The notes below the pieces were generated by a model. The model was not told the origin of the DNA, did not search any database, and was given only the letters and a program-made list of their open reading frames with translations. A stretch of 60,590 nt of DNA from Chitinophagaceae bacterium (GTDB lineage: Bacteria > Bacteroidota > Bacteroidia > Chitinophagales > Chitinophagaceae): assembly GCA_947447465.1 (NCBI GenBank), contig CANFKE010000025.1, forward strand, positions 1-60,590, given 5' to 3'. The stretch's first letter is position 1. Every line of letters begins with the position of its first letter. The position numbers and the translations under genes were made by a program. Below, one piece after another: positions 52,688-60,590 of the stretch.

Positions 52688-52885
52688 AAAATACAAACAT
52701 AAGATTCATTTATTCTTATTTTGCTTACAAAACGAATACTTCCCGATGTGCCGGTCAGGAGACAGGCAACCGCGAGGAGGTAGTCAGAGACTACGCCCAG
52801 CGCAGACTTTATTTAGAGCGGGAAACGGGGACGGTGTGCGGGGCTAAAATACAAATATAAGATTCATTTGTTATAATTTTGTTTA
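52688..52885. repeat. Direct 40-bp repeats flanking a hairpin cluster
   Basis: Copies at 52688-52727 and 52846-52885 match at 35 of 40 positions. Between them lie a degenerate AGA-type hairpin (52750-52767) and a perfect one, GTAGTC-AGA-GACTAC (52780-52794). The right copy ends in TAATTTTG (52874-52881), a good -7 box 53 bp before the HEAT-repeat gene. The left copy has the variant TTATTTTG. Confidence 0.75.
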
Positions 52886-52934
52886 GTTCGGAAATCAGGA
52901 AGACTACGCTGAGCCGGGTTATAATAGAATCAAT

Positions 52935-53522
52935 ATGGTAGTTGACAATCATTATATCAAAAATGAATTATTGAAAGTAGGGATATCGATAAATGGTATT
53001 TACGACCTTGTAAATACAAGAGTACGATACCCAGAGGCCGTCCCCTTACTCATCGATATTGTTGACAAAAAATTCGATGACATTCATATACAAGAAGGAG
53101 TAGTAAGAGCACTAACTGTAAAAGAAGCCACAGGAAAAGCGAACGCCACTTTACTATCAGTTTATAATAACACTTCTAAGGAAAAAGATTTGTTTCGGTG
53201 GATAATAGGCAATGCGTTCAACACCATAATTACTAAAAATGATATTGAAGAGATTCTACAAATCATTCAAGATAAAACTAATGGAGAATCAAGGCAGATG
53301 TTTGTACTCGCTTTAGGTAAGGTCAAACCTACGCAAGCCGAAGATATATTAATTGACTTACTTGATGATGATGACGTGCTAGTCCATACAATATCAACGT
53401 TAGGTAGAATGAAGTCGCAAAGGGCCAGGGAGAAGATATTGTTGCTTAACAGTCATAGCAAGACATTCATAAGGAACAGCGCCAAGGCGGCATTGAAGAA
53501 AATAGACACGGATAGGGCGTGA
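52935..53522 (+). CDS. HEAT-repeat protein
   Basis: A 195-residue all-helical protein with HEAT-type pairs, clearest in the second half: MFVLALGKVKPTQAEDILID, then DDVLVHTISTLGRMKSQRAR and RNSAKAALKKI. The first half (VRYPEAVPLLIDIVDKKFDD) fits the same pattern. Such proteins are binding scaffolds; no catalytic residues. No signal peptide. Codon use is plain for the region. Its -7 box lies in a duplicated 40-bp repeat. Confidence 0.8.
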   Translation: MVVDNHYIKNELLKVGISINGIYDLVNTRVRYPEAVPLLIDIVDKKFDDIHIQEGVVRALTVKEATGKANATLLSVYNNTSKEKDLFRWIIGNAFNTIITKNDIEEILQIIQDKTNGESRQMFVLALGKVKPTQAEDILIDLLDDDDVLVHTISTLGRMKSQRAREKILLLNSHSKTFIRNSAKAALKKIDTDRA

Positions 53523-53548
53523 AACCAGGTGTAGAATTGTTTTGTTTC

Positions 53549-53687
53549 GCAAGCGGGACGCTTGCATGTATCAGGACGAAGCGTGACGCTTCGACCAGTA
53601 TGCGAGTTTAATGTTGAGTTTGCGAACCTACGGCTCGCGTGTGGTGAGGGGATAGTTTGCTACAAACCTTTTGCACCTATGGCGCAA
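53549..53687 (+). repeat. Cluster of four 17-nt hairpins (contains the two-hairpin repeat, copy 2)
   Basis: Four hairpins, each 7-bp stem and 3-nt loop: GCAAGCG-GGA-CGCTTGC (53549-53565), CGAAGCG-TGA-CGCTTCG (53577-53593), GCGAACC-TAC-GGCTCGC (53622-53638) and TTGCACC-TAT-GGCGCAA (53671-53687). The last two recur at 12519-12586 with the same A-C mismatch in the stem. The cluster lies between the HEAT-repeat gene and the rpoC terminator. Confidence 0.8.
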
Positions 53688-53743
53688 TGACATGTTTTGA
53701 TTATGGTAAAGACGGTATTCGTTTCTTTGGTCTCCTAATAACA

Positions 53744-53775
53744 CAAAAGCCGCTCCCAACAGGAAGCGGCTTTTG
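53744..53775 (-). terminator. Terminator of the rpoBC operon
   Basis: CAAAAGCCGCT (53744-53754) pairs with AGCGGCTTTTG (53765-53775). On the minus strand it follows the rpoC stop by 26 nt and ends in TTTTGTG. Confidence 0.88.
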
Positions 53776-53800
53776 CCATTATTGTGTTTAACTAAAATGC

Positions 53801-56800
53801 TTATTCTTCGTCGTCGAACTGAAGTACATCGCGGTTGGTCATCAGGAGGTCGAATTCTTCCTTAGAACCTACTACCATGTCATCGAAGTCGCGCATACCT
53901 GTACCTGCAGGGATGAGGTTACCGGTAATAACGTTTTCCTTCAGACCTATCAGGCTGTCAGACTTACCATTGATGGCTGCCTGAGACAATACCTTGGTAG
54001 TTTCCTGGAACGACGCGGCTGATATCCAGCTTTGTGTACCCAATGACGCCTTGGTAATACCCAACAACATAGGAGATGAAGTAGCAGGGTTAGCATCGCG
54101 GTATTCTACGAGCTTCTTGTCTGCACGGCGCAGTCCGCTATTCTCTTCGCGCAATTCGCGGAGGGTAACGATCTGACCAGGGTGCAGTTTTTCTGAATTA
54201 CCTGCATCTGTTACTACCTTCTTATCAAAGATCCAGTCGTTCTCATCCATGAAGTCGAATTTATCAACTGTATCTTCTTCAAGGAACTTAGTATCACCCG
54301 GATCAACGATATTTACCTTACGCATCATCTGACGTACGATAACTTCCACGTGCTTGTCATTGATCTTCACACCCTGTAAACGATATACTTCCTGTATCTC
54401 ATTTACGAGGTATTCCTGCACTGCAAATGGTCCCTTGATAGACAGGATATCGCTAGGAGTAGTAGCACCATCAGACAATGATGTACCGGCTTTTACGAAG
54501 TCACCATCCTGCACCATGATGTGGCGGGTAAGAGGTACCAGGTACTTCTTCACCAAACCTTCACGGCTTTCCACAACTATCTCACGGTTACCACGCTTGA
54601 TGCTACCGAAGGCAACAACACCGTCAATTTCCGCAACGATAGCCGGATTGCTCGGGTTACGTGCTTCAAACAATTCAGTTACTCGCGGAAGACCTCCGGT
54701 GATATCTCGGCTACGACCCATCACACGTGGCAACTTAACGATAACCTGACCATTGTGTACTTCGTCACCTTCAGCCACAATGATGTGTGAGCCAACCGGC
54801 AAGTTATACAACTTGGTTTCCTTACCATCAACTATGATAGCAGGTATCTTTGTTTTATCTTTTGTTTCGATAACTACCTTCTCACGGTGACCTGTCTGTT
54901 CGTCAGACTCATCGCGGTAAGTAACGCCATCTATAATGTTCTCGAATCTGATAGAACCGCTCACTTCAGATATGATAACGGCGTTGAACGGATCCCATGT
55001 GCAGATCACATCGCCCTTAGCAATTTTCTTACCGTTGCTTACCTTCAGTATAGAACCATAAGGTACGTTGTTAGTGATGAGCAAACGATCGTTAGCCATA
55101 TCAACTATACGCACTTCACCTGTACGACCTATTACTACGATCTGCTCTTCGCCTTCAGCATCTTTGTACTTAGTAGTACGCAGACCATCGAACTGGATAG
55201 TACCGTCGAAACGAGCTACCAATTGAGACTCTGTAGAAGATGAGTTGGCCACACCACCCACGTGGAAGGTACGGAGTGTCAACTGAGTACCCGGCTCACC
55301 GATAGACTGAGCAGCGATGATACCTACCGCATCACCCTTCTGTGTCATGTAACCTGTTGCGAGGTTCTTACCATAACACTTAGAGCAAACACCACGGCGG
55401 CTTTCGCAAGTCAATACCGAACGTATCTCTACAGTTTCGATACCTGCTTCTTCAATGCGCTTGCCTATTTCTTCAGTGATCTCTTCACCTGCAGCTACCA
55501 AAAGCTGATCGGTGATAGGATCGATGACATTATGTAATGAGGTACGACCTAAGATACGGTCATACAATGGTTCAACGATATCTTCATTATCCTTAAGAGC
55601 AGAAGTAGCATTACCACGTAGTGTACCGCAATCTTCGTTAGTGATAACGACATCCTGCGCCACATCCACCAGACGACGAGTAAGGTAACCCGCATCCGCT
55701 GTTTTAAGGGCGGTATCCGCAAGACCCTTACGGGCACCGTGCGTAGAAATGAAGTACTCCAATACGCTCAGACCCACCTTGAAGTTAGAAAGGATCGGAT
55801 TTTCAATGATCTCAGATCCTGTAGAACCACTACGACGTGGTTTAGCCATCAGACCTCTCAAACCTGCAAGCTGCTTAACCTGCTGCTTACTACCACGCGC
55901 ACCCGAATCAAGCATCATGTACACAGAGTTAAAGCCCTGCTTGTCTGCTGCCATTTCACGGATCAACGTTTCTGTAACGCGGGTATCTACGCGAGACCAT
56001 ATATCAATGATCTGGTTGTAACGCTCGTTATTGGTAATGAGACCCATGTTGTAGTTGTCCCAAACCTCATCCACTTCTACCTGTGCGTTAGTGATCAATT
56101 GCTCCTTAACATCAGGAACTGTGAGGTCCTTGATATTGAACGACAATCCACCACGGAATGCGGTACGGAATCCAAGCGTTTTGATATCGTCAAGGAACTG
56201 TACAGTCTTAGGTATGTTGGTATTTTTAAGGATCTCACCGATGATCTCACGAAGAGACTTCTTAGTAAGCAGTGCGTTTACGAAACCATTTTCCTTAGGT
56301 ACGAACTGGTTGAATATAACACGACCCACAGTGGTATCGATGAATTTATTTTCCAGTGCGCCTTCAGAGTTACGTATGTTAGCCTTGATCTTGATCCAAG
56401 CGTGAAGATCTGCACGACCTTCGTTGTGCGCAATGATCACTTCTTCAGGGCTGTAGTACGCTTTGTTCTCCCCCTTTACCTTTTCGGTATCGGTAGATTT
56501 CTTACCCTTAGAGATATAATACAGACCAAGTACCATGTCCTGTGAAGGCAGGGTAATAGGCGTACCATTCTGCGGGTTAAGGATATTGTGAGAAGCCAGC
56601 ATCAAAATCTGAGCTTCAAGAATTGCAGCATTGCTCAAAGGCACGTGTACCGCCATCTGGTCACCATCGAAATCCGCATTGAACGCCGAACAAACCAATG
56701 GGTGAAGCTGGATAGCTTTACCTTCGATAAGTTTAGGCTGGAATGCCTGGATAGACAGACGGTGAAGCGTTGGGGCACGGTTCAGCATGATAGGATGGCC

Positions 56801-58123
56801 CTTCAGGATATTTTCAAGGATATCCCAAACAACTGCTTCCTTACGCTCAACCAGTTTTTTCGCACTCTTAACAGTCTTAACGATACCGCGCTCTATGAGC
56901 TTACGGATGATGAATGGTTTGAACAATTCAGCCGCCATATCCTTAGGAAGACCGCACTCGTGCAACTTCATTTCAGGACCTACCACGATAACCGAACGAC
57001 CAGAATAGTCAACACGCTTACCCAGCAAGTTCTGACGGAAACGACCTTGTTTACCCTTCAGTACATCAGAAAGAGATTTCAGTGCACGGCCACCTTCAGC
57101 TTTAACGGCGTTTGACTTACGGCTGTTATCGAACAGAGAGTCAACCGCTTCCTGCAACATACGTTTTTCGTTGCGCAAGATCACTTCAGGAGCTTTAATT
57201 TCTATCAACCTCTTCAAACGGTTATTACGGATAATAACACGACGATAAAGGTCATTGAGATCAGATGAAGCGAAACGGCCACCATCCAATGGAACTAACG
57301 GGCGCAATTCCGGTGGAATAACCGGTATATACTGCATCACCATCCATTCGAGGCGGTTTTCGATACGAGTATTAGCATCACGGAAGGCTTCAACAACACT
57401 CAGGCGCTTCAAGGCCTCCTGTTTACGCTGCTGAGAAGTTTCGTTAGCTGCTGCGTTACGCAGATCATAAGACAACTTATCGAGGTCGATACGTGCCAGC
57501 AACTGCTGAACAGCTTCTGCACCCATCTTACCGATAAATTTCATCGGATCCTCATCAGGCAACATCTGATTTTCCTTTGGAAGCGCATCCAGAATTTCCA
57601 GATACTCATCTTCAGTCAGCAATTGCTGATGTGTACTTTCTGAATCTTTCAGGTTCAGCTTGGTACGGATCATTTCTTCTGCGTCACCTGCATTCACTAC
57701 TACATAACGCTCATAGTAAACGATGCTCTCCATCTTCTTTGAAGAAACACCCAACAGGTAACCTATTTTATTAGGCAAGCTCTTGAAATACCAGATGTGT
57801 ACGATAGGTACAACCAACTTGATATGTCCAAGACGCTCACGACGTACTTTCTTTTCTGTTACTTCAACACCGCAACGGTCGCAAACGATACCCTTGTAAC
57901 GGATACGCTTGTACTTTCCGCAGAAGCACTCATAATCTTTAACCGGTCCAAAAATCTTTTCGCAGAACAAACCATCACGTTCAGGCTTGTAAGTACGGTA
58001 GTTAATGGTCTCAGGCTTTAAAACTTCACCGTAAGAACGATCGAGGATCGCATCTGGTGATGCAAGGCTGATGGTGATCTTATTGAATCCCGGCCTTGGT
58101 CGATTATCTTTCTTTATTGCCAT
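53801..58123 (-). CDS. rpoC: RNA polymerase subunit beta-prime
   Basis: A 1440-residue RpoC. Visible: the N-terminal zinc ribbon [20 protein letters not shown] (about residues 66-85), the catalytic [12 protein letters not shown] with the three magnesium-binding aspartates (about 484), the bridge-helix/trigger-loop region ([20 protein letters not shown]) near residue 740, a second zinc site [16 protein letters not shown] near 905, and the C-terminal conserved QEAFKVL-like segment [14 protein letters not shown]. It lies 82 nt after rpoB and ends at a strong terminator. Confidence 0.98.
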   Translation of the reverse strand: MAIKKDNRPRPGFNKITISLASPDAILDRSYGEVLKPETINYRTYKPERDGLFCEKIFGPVKDYECFCGKYKRIRYKGIVCDRCGVEVTEKKVRRERLGHIKLVVPIVHIWYFKSLPNKIGYLLGVSSKKMESIVYYERYVVVNAGDAEEMIRTKLNLKDSESTHQQLLTEDEYLEILDALPKENQMLPDEDPMKFIGKMGAEAVQQLLARIDLDKLSYDLRNAAANETSQQRKQEALKRLSVVEAFRDANTRIENRLEWMVMQYIPVIPPELRPLVPLDGGRFASSDLNDLYRRVIIRNNRLKRLIEIKAPEVILRNEKRMLQEAVDSLFDNSRKSNAVKAEGGRALKSLSDVLKGKQGRFRQNLLGKRVDYSGRSVIVVGPEMKLHECGLPKDMAAELFKPFIIRKLIERGIVKTVKSAKKLVERKEAVVWDILENILKGHPIMLNRAPTLHRLSIQAFQPKLIEGKAIQLHPLVCSAFNADFDGDQMAVHVPLSNAAILEAQILMLASHNILNPQNGTPITLPSQDMVLGLYYISKGKKSTDTEKVKGENKAYYSPEEVIIAHNEGRADLHAWIKIKANIRNSEGALENKFIDTTVGRVIFNQFVPKENGFVNALLTKKSLREIIGEILKNTNIPKTVQFLDDIKTLGFRTAFRGGLSFNIKDLTVPDVKEQLITNAQVEVDEVWDNYNMGLITNNERYNQIIDIWSRVDTRVTETLIREMAADKQGFNSVYMMLDSGARGSKQQVKQLAGLRGLMAKPRRSGSTGSEIIENPILSNFKVGLSVLEYFISTHGARKGLADTALKTADAGYLTRRLVDVAQDVVITNEDCGTLRGNATSALKDNEDIVEPLYDRILGRTSLHNVIDPITDQLLVAAGEEITEEIGKRIEEAGIETVEIRSVLTCESRRGVCSKCYGKNLATGYMTQKGDAVGIIAAQSIGEPGTQLTLRTFHVGGVANSSSTESQLVARFDGTIQFDGLRTTKYKDAEGEEQIVVIGRTGEVRIVDMANDRLLITNNVPYGSILKVSNGKKIAKGDVICTWDPFNAVIISEVSGSIRFENIIDGVTYRDESDEQTGHREKVVIETKDKTKIPAIIVDGKETKLYNLPVGSHIIVAEGDEVHNGQVIVKLPRVMGRSRDITGGLPRVTELFEARNPSNPAIVAEIDGVVAFGSIKRGNREIVVESREGLVKKYLVPLTRHIMVQDGDFVKAGTSLSDGATTPSDILSIKGPFAVQEYLVNEIQEVYRLQGVKINDKHVEVIVRQMMRKVNIVDPGDTKFLEEDTVDKFDFMDENDWIFDKKVVTDAGNSEKLHPGQIVTLRELREENSGLRRADKKLVEYRDANPATSSPMLLGITKASLGTQSWISAASFQETTKVLSQAAINGKSDSLIGLKENVITGNLIPAGTGMRDFDDMVVGSKEEFDLLMTNRDVLQFDDEE

Positions 58124-58164
58124 TTTGCTAGTTATAATGTTTGTAGAGAATAATGATAATGGTA

Positions 58165-58194
58165 TGTAGAGGTGCAGATGTCTGCACCTCTACA
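58165..58194. repeat. Perfect palindrome between rpoB and rpoC
   Basis: TGTAGAGGTGCAGA (58165-58178), TG, TCTGCACCTCTACA (58181-58194): a 14-bp perfect inverted repeat. On the coding strand it lies 11 nt after the rpoB stop and 41 nt before the rpoC start. There is no T run, so it is not an ordinary terminator; a role in mRNA processing or stability is possible. Confidence 0.8.
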
Positions 58195-58205
58195 GTATAG
58201 TATGA

Positions 58206-60590
58206 TTATTCAAATTTCAATTCAAGACCCAATCCGCGAAGTTCATTTACCAATACGTTGAATGATTCAGGGATACCAGCCTTAGGCACGTTATCACCCT
58301 TCACAATCGCTTCGTAAGTTTTCGCACGACCAATGATATCATCTGATTTCAATGTCAGCAACTCCTGCAGGATGCTGGAAGCACCGTATGCCTCCAATGC
58401 CCACACCTCCATTTCACCGAAACGCTGTCCACCGAACTGCGCCTTACCACCCAATGGCTGCTGAGTGATCAAGCTGTACGGTCCGATAGAACGGGCGTGC
58501 ATCTTGTCATCGACCATGTGGTGTAGTTTAATGATGTAGATGATACCTACAGTAGCCTTCTGGTGGAAACGCTCACCGGTCTCACCATCGAACAGGTAAG
58601 TATGACCGAAGTCAGGTAAACCTGCCTGATTAACGAGGTTCTCGATCTCACTAACAGAAGCACCATCGAAGATAGGGGTAGCGAACTTGATACCGAGTTT
58701 TTCACCGGCCCATCCGAGAATGGTCTCATAGATCTGACCCAAGTTCATACGAGAAGGTACACCCAGTGGATTCAGTACTACGTCAACCGGAGTACCATCT
58801 TCCAGGAATGGCATATCTTCTTCACGAACGATACGAGCTACAATACCCTTATTACCGTGACGACCCGCCATCTTATCACCCACCTTCAGCTTACGCTTGC
58901 TGGCAAGATAAACCTTAGCTAGTTTCAACACACCTGCAGGTAATTCATCACCGATGCTGAGGTTGAACTTTTCGCGCTTGTAACGACCGATCTCTTCGTT
59001 GTACTTGATGTTGTAATTGTGCAACAACTGGTTGATCAAACCATCTATTTCAGCATCACCAGACCAACCCAGCGGATTTACATTCGCATAGTCGAGTGAA
59101 CCCAAAGTCTTGGTATTGAACTTACCACCCTTGCTCAGAACTGTTTCACCGAAGTTGTTGGTGATACCCTGAGAAGATTTGTCTTTCAACAAGATCATCA
59201 GTTTTTCCAACAAGAAGTTCTTCAATTCTTCTTTATTCTTTTCGTGAGTCTTGTCGATCTTTTCGATAGACGCTTTTTCACGAACCTTAGAGTTCTTATC
59301 TTTCTTAGCACGCTGGAACAATTGCTTGCTCACAACGATACCTTCTGTACCACTTGGTGCTTTCAGAGAAGCATCCTTAGCATCACCGGCCTTATCGCCG
59401 AAGATAGCACGCAAGAGCTTTTCTTCAGGAGTAGGATCAGTTTCGCCCTTAGGTGTGATCTTACCGATAAGGATATCTCCTTCCTTAACGTGTGCACCTA
59501 TGCGGATGATACCATGTTCATCAAGATCTTTTGTAGCTTCTTCAGAAACGTTTGGAATATCCGGAGTCAATTCTTCTTCACCCAACTTAGTATCACGAAC
59601 CTCAAGTTCGTACTCGTCGATGTGAACTGAAGTGAACCAGTCATCTCTAACCACCTTCTCGTTGATCACGATCGCATCCTCGAAGTTGTAACCCTTCCAA
59701 GGCATGAACGCCACCTTCAAGTTACGGCCCAGTGCCAATTCACCATCCTGAGTTGCATAACCTTCAGTAAGGAAGTCGCCCTTCTTTACCTTCTGGCCCT
59801 TGCGTACTGCCGGACGAAGTGTGATACTAGTGCTCTGGTTGGTCTTCTTGTATTTAGTAAGTGTATATACTTTCAGATCATCTTCGAAAGAAACAAGGCG
59901 CTCTTTTTCGCCACGATCGTAACGAACGTATATGTTCACTGCATCTACATATTCAACAACACCATCACCTTCAGCATGTATCTGGATACGGGCATCGCGA
60001 GCAGCCTTTGCTTCAAGACCTGTACCTACGATAGGCACCTGTGGTCTGATCAACGGAACTGCCTGACGTTGCATGTTCGAACCCATCAATGCACGGTTGG
60101 CATCATCATGCTCGAGGAACGGGATCAGGGAAGCACTCAAACCAACGATCTGGTTTGGCGCCACGTCCATGTACTCTACTTCCTGAGGCTCAAGGATAGG
60201 GAAGTCACCTGTCTGACGAGATTTGATCTTGTCTTCAGTGAAGTTGCCCTTATCATCCATAGGTACGTTGGCCTGTGCGATCTTTGCCAGATCTTCCTCT
60301 TCAGCACTCAGGTACTTATAGCTCTTCAGGTCTACCCTGCCTTCTTTTACTTTACGGTAAGGTGTTTCGATGAAACCCATAGGATTGATCTGCGCATGTA
60401 CACAAAGTGTAGAGATCAAACCGATGTTCGGACCTTCCGGAGTTTCGATGGTACACAGACGGCCGTAGTGGCTATAGTGTACGTCACGAACTTCAAAGCC
60501 TGCACGCTCTCTGCTCAAACCGCCGGGTCCGAGCGCCGAGATACGACGCTTGTGCGTGATCTCTGACAACGGATTGGTCTGATCGAGGAA
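58206..60590 (-). CDS. rpoB: RNA polymerase subunit beta (N-terminal part missing at window edge)
   Basis: The frame is open to the right edge, so about the first 480 residues lie outside. The visible part begins with [20 protein letters not shown], the rifampicin-binding region, and continues through [51 protein letters not shown] and the C-terminal [18 protein letters not shown]. The serine and histidine of the rifampicin region (SEITHKRR) read as the usual sensitive form as far as visible. First visible gene of the rpoBC operon; rplJL would lie beyond the edge. Confidence 0.98.
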   Translation of the reverse strand, partial: FLDQTNPLSEITHKRRISALGPGGLSRERAGFEVRDVHYSHYGRLCTIETPEGPNIGLISTLCVHAQINPMGFIETPYRKVKEGRVDLKSYKYLSAEEEDLAKIAQANVPMDDKGNFTEDKIKSRQTGDFPILEPQEVEYMDVAPNQIVGLSASLIPFLEHDDANRALMGSNMQRQAVPLIRPQVPIVGTGLEAKAARDARIQIHAEGDGVVEYVDAVNIYVRYDRGEKERLVSFEDDLKVYTLTKYKKTNQSTSITLRPAVRKGQKVKKGDFLTEGYATQDGELALGRNLKVAFMPWKGYNFEDAIVINEKVVRDDWFTSVHIDEYELEVRDTKLGEEELTPDIPNVSEEATKDLDEHGIIRIGAHVKEGDILIGKITPKGETDPTPEEKLLRAIFGDKAGDAKDASLKAPSGTEGIVVSKQLFQRAKKDKNSKVREKASIEKIDKTHEKNKEELKNFLLEKLMILLKDKSSQGITNNFGETVLSKGGKFNTKTLGSLDYANVNPLGWSGDAEIDGLINQLLHNYNIKYNEEIGRYKREKFNLSIGDELPAGVLKLAKVYLASKRKLKVGDKMAGRHGNKGIVARIVREEDMPFLEDGTPVDVVLNPLGVPSRMNLGQIYETILGWAGEKLGIKFATPIFDGASVSEIENLVNQAGLPDFGHTYLFDGETGERFHQKATVGIIYIIKLHHMVDDKMHARSIGPYSLITQQPLGGKAQFGGQRFGEMEVWALEAYGASSILQELLTLKSDDIIGRAKTYEAIVKGDNVPKAGIPESFNVLVNELRGLGLELKFE

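Noticed and set aside
55739..56545. 268-codon open frame antisense to rpoC
   Set aside because: Shadow of rpoC codon use; no domain, no promoter.

Overview
The window comes from a Bacteroidota chromosome, most likely Chitinophagaceae or a close relative (inference from gene content). Support: gldK-gldL-gldM of the type IX secretion (T9SS)/gliding machinery, several secreted proteins with T9SS type A C-terminal sorting domains, promoters of the Bacteroidota type (TAnnTTTG at -7, sometimes TTTG near -33), almost no Shine-Dalgarno sequences, and families typical of this phylum (WG repeats, DUF6526, DUF4268, PyrR next to PyrB). No phage, insertion sequence with a transposase, CRISPR array or plasmid gene was seen. 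It is mostly core chromosome with an accessory secreted-protein section.

Layout. 1-4.0 kb: gldK-gldL-gldM on the minus strand; gldN would lie beyond the left edge. 4.5-9.3 kb: a small lipoprotein, thioredoxin and DNA polymerase III alpha. 9.4-14.6 kb: a repeat-rich gap, a small secreted protein resembling the last domain of GldM, a WG-repeat protein, 3-hydroxybutyryl-CoA dehydrogenase, a BamE-like secreted protein, ribosomal protein S20 and TruA. 14.7-17.5 kb: a hydroxyacid dehydrogenase and an ECF sigma factor overlapping a membrane protein that looks like its anti-sigma partner. 18.0-24.6 kb: a collapsed T9SS-cargo pseudogene, an iron-type alcohol dehydrogenase (possibly the Kdo 8-oxidase KdnB), a ComEA-like protein, MnmA, a lipoprotein and a T9SS subtilisin. 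24.7-30.8 kb: one giant adhesin-like T9SS protein of about 2031 residues.

30.8-47.3 kb is mostly housekeeping: an SRPBCC protein, a lone LuxE-like enzyme, an e(P4)-type phosphatase, mrdA-rodA-MBL hydrolase (cell elongation, without mreBCD nearby), pyrR and pyrB, an acidic small protein with a P-type ATPase, tRNA-Gln(CUG), pabB with an Asp/Lys-rich low-complexity protein, and purA. 47.5-53.5 kb holds small or accessory genes (DUF6526, DUF4268, a YD-repeat-like secreted protein, a GAF histidine kinase, a HEAT-repeat protein) separated by repeat-rich gaps. 53.8 kb to the end: rpoC and most of rpoB.

Functional links: the T9SS core genes at the left end would export the proteins with C-terminal sorting domains found in the middle. 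The most unusual non-coding signal is in the gaps. Short hairpins fall into families with a constant loop and core but different, compensating stems (for example GTC-AGA-GAC). A composite repeat occurs twice (9.6 kb and 49.3 kb) and carries an array of TGCCAC units spaced 10 bp apart.
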